In this document: in pieces, positions 56,024 through 64,000 of the stretch
Layout of the letters: each line of letters begins with the position of its first letter
Position numbering within the stretch: position 1 is the first letter of the stretch
NCBI GenBank assembly: GCA_038025085.1
Contig: CM076146.1
Coordinates: 18,326,001-18,390,000 of the forward strand
DNA: 64,000 bases
Origin: Tetragonia tetragonoides
Taxonomy: Eukaryota > Streptophyta > Magnoliopsida > Caryophyllales > Aizoaceae
Direction of reading: 5' to 3'
Position numbers and translations under genes: made by a program
Notes under the pieces: model-generated
Seen by the model: the letters and a program-made list of their open reading frames with translations, nothing else
Databases searched by the model: none
What the model was told of the DNA's origin: nothing

Positions 56024-57981
56024 TTCGAAATTTACTTCGAAGGTGATGATGCAATTGAGCATCAATTTTGCTGCTGGGTTAACAATATTGGTCCCTAAGA
56101 TAAAGTCTTGGTGCCTTTGGTGGTTTTGAACTATTGATTAATTTACCAAATTTTCGGATTTGGTGCACTGGGTACTGTTTGGTTGTCAATTGGTGGGACC
56201 TTGGGGAGCACTGGTCTTCAATTTACCACAGATTGTGCCCTTGGTGAATTTGGAACTTGATTGTTTGAAGCACTTGTCTAAATCGGTGCTACAAGGCCAT
56301 TTTGTGTGGCAACTTGTGAGGTCCTCTTCTCTTCCCACTTGATGGGACTTTGTGAGTAATCTCTCCTAATTTCCCCTTTATTATTATTGTCCTTTCTCAT
56401 ATTGAGGACAATGTGTAATTCAAGCTTGGTGGAGGTGTGATTGTTGTTGATGGTGATATTCGATAAAATGTGATCGATAGTTACATTTTGCATATAGTTT
56501 CATGTTAGGTTGTATTTTAGATAGAAAATTTTCATATTTATCGATTTATTGATTTTATTTATTTTTATTTTTAGTTTATTTGTTAGTTTTCATGCATTTT
56601 AATTCATATAGCTTAGGTTTTGATTTTGCATGCATTTTAAAAAAAATGTAAAAAATTGAAAAATGAAATAAAAAATATCTAAAAAACGAGGGAGATATGA
56701 TCCTTCAATGATGGAAGCTCTTTCTGTGAAAAAAATTGAATGAATTGTCTCAACTTTCATGAATAACAATCTTTAGCCTTAAAAGCTCATAGCATGATTG
56801 TAATTGTGGTCCATTGTTTGTGGAATGCATGTTTGTTGCCCTCAGTGTTGCATAGTTGATTTGAATAGACCGAAAATGACCATGTGAGATTTTGAGCCTT
56901 TGATTGATCGATTTATCACTTTCGATTGTATGGTTTCTTTCTTGTGTGTGTGACTCTCTAAATTGTGGTTTTCTCTAGAACTTGCCCGACTTCTTATCAA
57001 AGTTGCACTTGACAAGCTCATGCTAGGAAATGATAGAAGCATTCTTTAGTTTTAGCTACATTAGCCAAATAGCTACCTTTATACATGTTCCAGCCATGTA
57101 AACCCTTTGAGCCTTGAGCCGTTTTATTGAATAAAATCACACAAGCCTTGATTTCCTAAACACATATCTTTCACTGAGCCTAGGCTAGTGGAGTTGATTT
57201 ATATATAGAAGTTGTAATTTGTGATGGTGAAAGCAAAGATTGTCATTGGAGTTTTGGTTGGTGTTCCATGTGACTGGGTGAAATATTGGTTGGTGTATCT
57301 TGAAAGAAAAAAAAAGAAAAAAAAAAGAAGTCAATAATGGTTTTGTGTGAGTAACATAAGGATCTAGGAGAAGAAAAAAAAAAACCTTAAATATTTCTTC
57401 ATAATATCTTCTCCTCCTTAGTCTCTTTGTGGGTTTTAATGGATGTGATCTTTTGGTAATTGGTTGGAGTTTGTGAGTGAAGTTTTTGTGCTATTTTTAT
57501 CTTTTGCGAGGATTTGAGAAAGTGTTTTTGCTCCTAGTCCACATTCCCAAAGATATCATCCTACCTTTACCCTGAGCCTCATTACAACCTGTTAAAAGTC
57601 TTTTTGATCTTTGCATGAGTAGTTGTCTTTAGCAATGGCGAGTTAGAATATGGGAAGCTTATGGTAGATACCGCGTTTGGATTGAGTTTTGAGAGTTCTA
57701 CTGATATAACCTAAACACATGAGTGTGAGTGTTCACATTTCTAGAGTGAGGGTTTGTTGGATCTTCTATGCTACTATCAAAGGTAGGTCTTGTGGTAAGA
57801 TTGATGGTTTGGATCGCAATTTACATGCTATGCTATGAGTTTTGAATGGTTGTTGATTTGTTAGTCATACTTCTTGAGCCTTTTCCATTAAACTTGATGT
57901 TTCTTTTGATACGGTTTGAGAAGGTGATCTCCTACGATGTCTTGTTGATAGTGTTTTGCTTGGGGACAAGCAAAGACTTAA
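56024..57981 (+). other. AT-rich 3' untranslated region of element E
   Basis: No coding potential is seen. Short A/T runs occur at 56635-56700 and 57301-57390. The phrase ttgaggacaatgtgtaattc at 56401 and agcttggtggaggtg resemble untranslated sequence I associate with Athila elements. Confidence 0.5.
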
Positions 57982-57994
57982 TCTTGGGGGAGTT
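57982..57994 (+). promoter_or_regulatory. Polypurine tract of element E
   Basis: TCTTGGGGGAGTT directly precedes the LTR start TGATGAG at 57995. It is the plus-strand priming site. Confidence 0.75.
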
Positions 57995-59368
57995 TGATGA
58001 GTGCGTAAATAGTGCTAATATTCATATGTAGACCGCACTCATTTATCCTATGTTTACGTAAATTCTCTTATATTTTATTGATTTATGAGTAATTATATAT
58101 GAGGATTACTACTTTGGTGTTTTAGTGTATTAATTGTGATTTTAGAGTCAAATTAAACTCCATATGCAAAGGACTTAGGATTCTCTTTGGATACTCAACA
58201 TAATCAAAGCAAGAGCAAGTTGTGAAGAGTATTGAAGAAGAACATTGGATGCTTTTTGGAAGCATCAAGACATTAATGATTATTGAAGAAGAGAGTTACT
58301 AGTGCCTTCACTATTTTGAGAGTTACTTCATGACTTATTGTTGATTAGGGGATTACTTTGTGTAAACCGTCTAGGTTCGTTGTGATGTTTTCCTATAAAT
58401 AGGCTATTATCCTAACTCATAGGGACATCCCATCTTACACTATCTCTACTCATATCTCATTCTCTAGTACATTTTATGCTTTGTAGACTACTAGTTATTA
58501 GAATAAAAACACTTAGAACTAATTCAAGTTTTATTAGTTCGTTGTTGTAACCGAAGATCGAGTTCAAGCATTCTTCTATTTTCTCTTTGAAGATTATAAT
58601 CGAAGCTACTTGGTTTATTTCTTATCTCTACTCTCTATTTCCCTCTCTCCATGCTTCTAATTTTAATTGCTTTATTTAGTTTAATTGTTTATCATTTATT
58701 TGATTTTAGCATAAATTTCATTACGTACTTTGTTGTAGTTATAGAGATCATGAGTAGCTAATTCTTTTATCGAGGGTTGATGTAGCTTAACTAACTCATA
58801 TGATGCTTAATTAAATAAGTAGAAATTGGCATGTGATTAGAATTGTTGCACAATGTTTGATTATTGTAATATTTTTGCTTATATTAGATGATTAATTCAT
58901 ATTCGAGAGAAGCTTGTTAATCGTCGTAACTCAATCATTCATCAAATTTGCCTAATCAAGAGAGTAGCTTAGAATAACTTGGGACTATTGGAAAAGAAAT
59001 TATTTACTTCATGCTCTTGATATTTTCTTAACTCCACGAGAATAAGTAGTTAAGTATTATATTGAGTATTCCTTTATCGCTTCGAGAGAAGGTTTTAGGA
59101 TTCTTATTTCCGTCCTTGCAACACATGACATGCTAGTTAAAATTTGTTTATTCGCATCTAAGATCTTGGTTAAGTGAATTCAACCCTAGGCTTTTTATCT
59201 TGTTATTTTCCATATATTAGTGATTATTTTTACTTGTTTCAATCCAACAAACCAATTGATAATTGCTTAGCTTGTTAATTTAAGAAAACTTAGTGCTTGG
59301 AATCTTTTGCTCCTTGTGGATCGATATTTTATTACTTTGATACAACCCGTATACTTGCGGGCCTATCA
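57995..59368 (+). mobile_element. Element E 3' LTR (1374 bp)
   Basis: TGATGAGTGCG opens and GGGCCTATCA closes the LTR, with inverted TGAT/ATCA ends. The flank after 59368 is element G integrase, so the 3' junction is precise. No 5' LTR is present in the window. Confidence 0.85.
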
Positions 59369-60297
59369 GACGCTTATGTCAAAAAAGTCATGAGACATCA
59401 TGGTCTACCCTAAGATATTGTTTCTGATAGAGACTCGAGATTTCTCTCTCACTTTTGGCAGAAACTACAAGAAGCTTTCGGAAGCAAATTGAAGTTTAGT
59501 ACCGCTTTTCATCCTGCAACAGATGGCCAGACGGAAAGAACAATTCAGACTATAGAGGATATGCTTCGAGCGTGTGCCCTCGAATATCAAGGTTCGTAGG
59601 TCAAACACATTCTGTTGATCAAATTTTCTTACAACAATAGCTATCATTTGAGCATCGATCGAGCACCATATGAAGCCTTCTATGGTAGGAAGTGTAGATC
59701 ACCCGTTTGTTGGAACGGCATTAGCGACACTACAATTTTGGGTCCTGACATGATCCAACAGACTGTTGACATTGTGAAGGTGATTTAAACGAAGATGCAA
59801 AGTGCACAAGATCACCCGAAATCATATGCAGATAGAAGTCGTAGACCTGAGGAATTTGAGGTAGGAAGCAAGATACTTTTGCGAGTATCTCCTACCAAGG
59901 GTGTTATGCGTTTTGGTCGTAAGGGGAAATTGAGTCCTTGTTACATTGGACCTTATGAGATCCTAGAAAGGATTGGTGAGGTTGCTCATCGTTTAGCTTT
60001 GCCTGTGGAACTTGAAAAAGTCTAAATGTGTTTCACGTCTCTCAATTGAAGCGATACGTACATGATCCAACTCATGTCATTCAACCAGAAACGATCGAAC
60101 TTGATGAAAGTTTGACATATGAAGAACGTCCAGTCAAGATCACTGACCGAAAGGAGTGCTCGACTCGTACAAAGAGTATCCCGATTGTGAAAGTTATTCG
60201 GTCTCGTCATGGTCAAGAAGAGGCAACAAGGGAGGCCGAATCCATGATGCACGAGAAGTACTCAGATCTCTTTATCAAAGGTACTAATTCCATTTGA
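59369..60297 (+). pseudogene. Element G integrase C-terminal half and chromodomain
   Basis: The frame from 59369 reads DAYVKKVMRHHGLP, then a stop, [20 protein letters not shown] and [16 protein letters not shown] with catalytic Asp and Glu. A stop at 59598 follows. The frame 59795-60025 holds PEEFEVGSKILLRVSPTKG and GKLSPCYIGPYEILERIG. A frameshift near 60025 leads to 60028-60297: FHVSQLKRYVHDPTHV and the chromodomain TYEERPVKITDRKE, RTKSIPIVKVIRS, QEEATREAESMMHEKYSDLF. The lineage is Del/Tekay-like, related to C and D. Confidence 0.85.
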
Positions 60298-60332
60298 GTT
60301 TCGGGACGAAACCCTTTTTAAGGAGGATAGAA
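60298..60332 (+). promoter_or_regulatory. Upstream (used) polypurine module of element G
   Basis: Gtttcgggacgaaacccttt then TTTAAGGAGGATAGAA directly precedes TGTCACACTGG at 60333, the LTR start confirmed by the solo-LTR target duplication on the left. A second module lies at 60530-60563 inside the LTR. Confidence 0.75.
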
Positions 60333-60852
60333 TGTCACACTGGAAAATTTCGTGTTTTGTTTATCGCTTTGCACGAGTTGCATGTTCTAGCATTGCATGT
60401 TGCATTGCTAATCGACTTAGATCACGACCATAGTACACGCATTGCATTGTCGTATTCCTAAAATTGTTTTATAATTTCGTATGGGTAAACTCGTTTCGTC
60501 GTTGAGAAGTGATTACTTCATGTTTCAAGTTTCAGGACGAAACTTCTTTTAAGGAGGGTAGAATGTGATACCCCAATATTTTCTATAATTATAATATCGA
60601 TTTATAATTCATTTATAAATAGTTTCGGAGATTTAAATCATATATTTATATAACGATTCGATATATTCAGATAAAGCCATAATAATATTAATTATTATAA
60701 TGGGAATTTCGTGATTTATAATTATCAAATTTGAGGGATTTAATTATATTGTTTTGTGTATGAATAAGGTTTATTCATATTGTTGAATTAGCGTTTAAAT
60801 CAGAAAATTATTCCAGGTGACTTGGTAGGTTTTGACTTGGTAGATTGGGGAC

Positions 60853-60861
60853 TTATATAAG
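60853..60861 (+). promoter_or_regulatory. TATA box of element G LTR
   Basis: TTATATAAG lies about 50 bp upstream of CT-rich transcribed-leader-like sequence. Confidence 0.6.
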
Positions 60862-61204
60862 CCAAAAAGATGGGCAATTTTATTAGTTTACAAAACTGAA
60901 CCAAGCCTCACAAATTCTCTCACTTTCTCTCTCGTCTTTCACGACTCTCTCTCTACTCTCTCACTCACTCAACCGCCCTCTCTTCCTCCTCTCACTGTCG
61001 CCGGCCACCAGGCCAACCACCGGTCTTCCCTCCCCTCGCCGGTAACCTCCCTTTCTCCCTTTCTCTCTTCCTCTCTCTTTCTCCTTCTCTCTCGCTCTCT
61101 ATTTTCGCCCCCTCCCCTGTTGTCGCTAGTTGTGACTGTCGCGCCACCAGGCCGCTTCTGGGGCAGTGGTCGCCGGCAAGTGGCTGACGCCGTTGAGGCT
61201 CCCC

Positions 61205-61206
<2 letters not shown>

Positions 61207-61255
<49 letters not shown>
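61207..61255. repeat. (CT)n microsatellite in element G LTR
   Basis: An uninterrupted CT run of about 24 units lies within the CT-rich leader, homologous to the GA-rich tracts of the inverted solo LTR. Confidence 0.95.
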
Positions 61256-61258
<3 letters not shown>

Positions 61259-63070
61259 CTCTCTCGTTCTCTCTCGCGAGTCTCTCTCCCCCTCTGTCGT
61301 CTGTGCTCCTGTGGCTGCCGACCATGATGGTCGGTGGGTGGTGGTCTTGGTGATGGGATATGCCATGGGTCCCCATGCATGGGTGACCGTGGCCTAGGTT
61401 CGAAAAAACCAATTAGGGTTTCGATTTGTATTTTTGTTTTAATTAATTTGGTATTTTCAGTATTTTTTTATTATTGTTTTTATTTTTCTGCACTCGTTTG
61501 CAACCCGAATCCGGATTTTCAAAAGCCTAGATTGATTGAAATAAATTAAGAAATTTAAATAAAGTATTATATTAATTTTTGCTACTGTTTAGATTTTTGT
61601 ATTTACTGATATTATCTCGGTAATTGGTTTTAATTATGACCTAAAGGACAAGCGTGATCGGGTCATGATTTGGAAGCTTACCTACTATTTATTTAGCGTT
61701 TGTTAGGTAAGCAATTGTGCCTACCTCTTTCCAAAACCCATAAAAAAGTTTTGACTTGTTATGTGCTAATTGCCTAATTGTCGTGAATTTAATATGCGAA
61801 GCATGATTAAATTATATCGTCGTTAATTATGAGAATTAGAATTATATTCTTCGCTGTAATTATGAAATATAATGAGCATGTTGAGTTTATGAATTTTCGT
61901 TAATTAATTAGTTCATATGCTAATTATTGAATGAGTATGGTGATGTTGAATTGTTAGTATTAATATGATATAATATACGTGCTAAATGGAATGGGTTATT
62001 ATTGAGTGCTAATGAGCGCCTATTATATTTGTTGGATGTATTGTTGAATGTGGAATTTTGGGATATCATTTTTACTGCCGAAGTGCTGCCGAATTTTCAT
62101 TAGACTTATATCGAGCATGATTATTCTTAATATGCATAAATGTCGTTATCGTCATTATTATTATTATTCATCGTCATGAGCATGAAGTGAAGTAGTGAGC
62201 CATGGTCGCGTTGTACCACTAAGTCAACCAATGTAAATTATGTGAATTGAATTGTAAATGAGAATAAGACTCCTGATGGATCCCTGGGAGTAGTCGAGCA
62301 CTCGAGATTGTATCCTATTGATAAGTCTAGGGATGCGTGATACCCAAGTTACTTATGGACACCTCGTAGCGTGTTCGGGATGGATCATTCCCCATTTTTA
62401 ATTCTCTACGTATCGATTCTTATGTTAGAGATAGTGTGAGTATACACTAGAGTAAGTCCATGGCATGTCAATATCAATCAATGAACAGTATGGGTAATCG
62501 CTGTTCTATTTGCACTCTTTTTACTCTAATCAAGTTGGTTTGTCTGTTGGTGTTCGAATGATCACTAAAGCAAGAATTGCATGTAATTAAATATTGAGTA
62601 TGCGTGTACTTGAATGTATGACTAATGGGTATGGACCACGTTTATTCAGTTTATCTGATTTTTGTTTTCTTTTGTTTCTTCTCTTTTCTTCTGTACCTTG
62701 TTTCCTTCACGAAAACCAAAGTGCAGGTGTTGCTGAGTAAGGACGTGTAGCCTTGGAGATTAATTGTAGGCTAGTTCTCTAGACTTGTTATTCTTTTGGA
62801 TTATGGGATTTTTGGTTTGACCTCTACAAGGCAAAGTTGTAATAATACTTTAATGGACTTAAGTTCACTTGATAGACAACTCTGATATTAATGTTTAGTT
62901 TGTTTAGATGCTTCATTTGATACCTAGCTTTTCTTTCTGCTTAGCATTTATTCCTTAGCGATAAATGTTGCAGTAACAACCCTCGGGTTAGGGACAATTC
63001 AGTGGTGTCGAGTCATGTATAATGACGTTGATAGTTCCCAGGAAATCGTTGTCAATTCGGGGGTGTTACA

Positions 63071-64000
63071 GCGTGCCCAGACCAGCCAAGGCCGCCAACA
63101 CCCCTCGCGTGGGCTGTTTATACAGGGTTTTCGCGAGTTTCTTCTTTGCGTTTGCTTCATTTTTTTCTTTGCTTCATCTTTTTCGAGCTCTCCATAGCCA
63201 TTGTCGAAAGCTCCAAGCTTTTGAAGGTAAGTCAATTCTTGACCATATTCCTTGCTTTTTGTCTTGAACTTGTTTAATTTTTCGCCTAGTTGCTGAATTT
63301 CGGGTTGCATAATTGAATGTGTGCTTGTTTATTGAGAATCTGACACTTGAAATTTTCATTTGTAGAGAGATAAAGCATGAAATATTTTTCCATGTCACCC
63401 AAAGGGAAGGGGAAACGTCCCATGACCGAGGAAGAGGAAAACCGTGACCTCTTTCGTACCGGGTTTCCATTATCTCGGATACCTCCTTCGCACCATTCAG
63501 ACCGGGCGACTCTATATCAGGACTCGTTCATGCGTTTAGACTGGTGTTCGGCGGAGGCTTGGAATCATAGTATGCTGCTGCTCGAAAGACAGAGTCATCT
63601 GTCCAACTTACATCTGGTATGTTTCTGACTTCTTCGGTCTTATTCAGTTTGTTTATTTTGTACTGAAAATTTGAACTGTTAGTGCTCCGGCACAAGAACA
63701 AATTGGGATTGTACTGGATTGGCGGTCAGCTGTATGTAATACTTGTGTGGAATTATTTGGGCTGAATTTGTAGTATATGGGGTGTTGAGCAAATTTTTGT
63801 TTGTTGGCTAGGGGGTTGGTGCGTATTTGCAGGCTCATGGGTCCACTTAGAACTGGGCCATGATGTTGGATACTTTTTCCGAGAGGACAAGGGGCATAAT
63901 CCGGGCTTCGAGTTTTGAGTACTTTCTGTCTGTCGTCCCGTCTTGTCATTCTGGGGATTCTCAGGTGGTTTTCTGCGGGTTATTAGAGAGATTTTGGGAT
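63071..64000 (+). CDS. 5' part of a DUF7745/plant-mobile-like gene (runs off the window)
   Basis: A 5' UTR exon ends at 63226 (AAG|GTAAGT) and an intron runs to 63365 (TTTGTAG|AG). ATG at 63377 starts MKYFSMSPKGKGKRPMTEEE to ...NLHL, where a phase-0 donor (CTG|GTATGT) occurs at 63617. A candidate next exon opens after TTTGCAG at 63832 and reads AHGST, a stop at 63848, then MMLDTFSERTRGI and VVFCGLLERFWD to the window end. FWD closing a helix is, from memory, typical of the N-terminal part of the DUF7745/plant-mobile fold, which would be followed by the VEEFS segment seen at position 1. I take it as a second copy of that gene family, with one stop. Confidence 0.45.

Larger units (their letters stand above)
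52331..59368 (+). mobile_element. Element E: Athila-like Ty3/gypsy element, 5'-truncated, internally deleted
   Basis: The + strand order is protease (52345-52842), partial RT, RNase H, integrase, a long non-coding 3' region, PPT and 3' LTR (57995-59368). The 5' LTR, gag and most of RT are missing. At 52331 and 52386 the 16-bp phrase aaagttcttgaaggat is repeated at the truncation point. The 3' LTR lies inside the integrase of element G, which it interrupts. The gcttcttgggaggcaacccaa phrase after integrase (55205-55225) is one I associate with Athila elements. Confidence 0.8.
59369..63070 (+). mobile_element. Element G: 3' end of a chromovirus (integrase, chromodomain, 3' LTR)
   Basis: The + strand integrase core resumes directly after element E and continues to the chromodomain, PPT and a full 3' LTR (60333-63070). 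The 5' part of the element is not in the window. Its LTR is the inverted homologue of the solo LTR at 1941-4834. The right flank is a gene in + orientation (63071-64000). Confidence 0.85.
60333..63070 (+). mobile_element. Element G 3' LTR (2738 bp)
   Basis: TGTCACACTGG starts and GGGGTGTTACA ends the LTR. It contains a TATA box at 60853-60861, CT-rich leader (60900-61280), a GC-rich island at 60990-61390 and an internal PPT-like module at 60530-60563 followed by TGTGATACCCC. It is the inverted repeat partner of 1941-4834. Confidence 0.9.

Noticed and set aside
60992..61380. ORFs with Arg/Glu or Ser/Leu repeats near 61.1 kb
   Set aside because: Artefacts of the (CT)n tract in the element G LTR.
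63015..63310. Short ORFs on both strands in the 5' UTR of the right-hand gene
   Set aside because: They overlap the UTR and intron defined by the GTAAGT/TTTGTAG pair. None has a recognisable domain.

Overview
This window is a plant nuclear DNA segment, most likely from a eudicot. It is a nest of LTR retrotransposons with fragments of a FAR1/Mutator-type gene, a Ulp1-like gene and an F-box-like gene. The plant origin follows from Tat, Athila and Del/Tekay-type Ty3/gypsy polyproteins, FAR1 and SWIM domains, GT-AG introns and very AT-rich spacers. I cannot name the species. I see no rRNA, tRNA, CRISPR or bacterial-type features, and no clearly intact host gene.

Layout. (1) 1-13.2 kb: minus-strand Tat-lineage element A (5' LTR about 12.0-13.2 kb, gag, three zinc-knuckle-like modules, RT, two RNase H domains, integrase). 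Its pol is split by a solo LTR (1941-4834, 5-bp duplication CCGAG). An antisense DUF7745/plant-mobile-like ORF lies beyond pol (1-1288, + strand, spliced). (2) 13.2-18.9 kb: a head-to-head LTR palindrome, a + strand LTR piece, and Tat-like element B (gag and protease only, minus). (3) 18.9-28.45 kb and 29.8-39.7 kb: two minus-strand Del/Tekay-like chromoviruses, C and D, each with an extra ORF upstream of gag, tRNA-iMet-type primer sites and a C-terminal chromodomain. (4) 28.45-29.8 and 39.7-40.8 kb: two parts of a FAR1-related (MULE transposase-derived) pseudogene interrupted by D. (5) 40.8-52.3 kb: GAATTCATT-rich tracts, a small hypothetical gene, a broken F-box-like gene interrupted by a 4.7-kb non-autonomous LTR element (44188-48881, duplication CCTGG), a 434-bp tandem duplication and a minus-strand Ulp1-like protease remnant. 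(6) 52.3-59.4 kb: a 5'-truncated, internally deleted Athila-like element E with its 3' LTR. (7) 59.4-63.07 kb: the 3' end of a + strand chromovirus G, same family as the solo LTR on the left. (8) 63.07-64 kb: the 5' exons of a gene that appears to be the same antisense-ORF family whose 3' part opens the window.

How it fits together. Almost everything is retrotransposon in retrotransposon. The most informative structural observation is that the chromovirus families carry two polypurine-tract/LTR-start modules about 230-240 bp apart. C and D start their LTR at the downstream module, while family G starts at the upstream one, and a target-site duplication confirms G's choice. The extra ORFs (antisense in the Tat element, upstream of gag in C and D) and the FAR1 plus Ulp1 gene pair are the best candidates for under-described biology.
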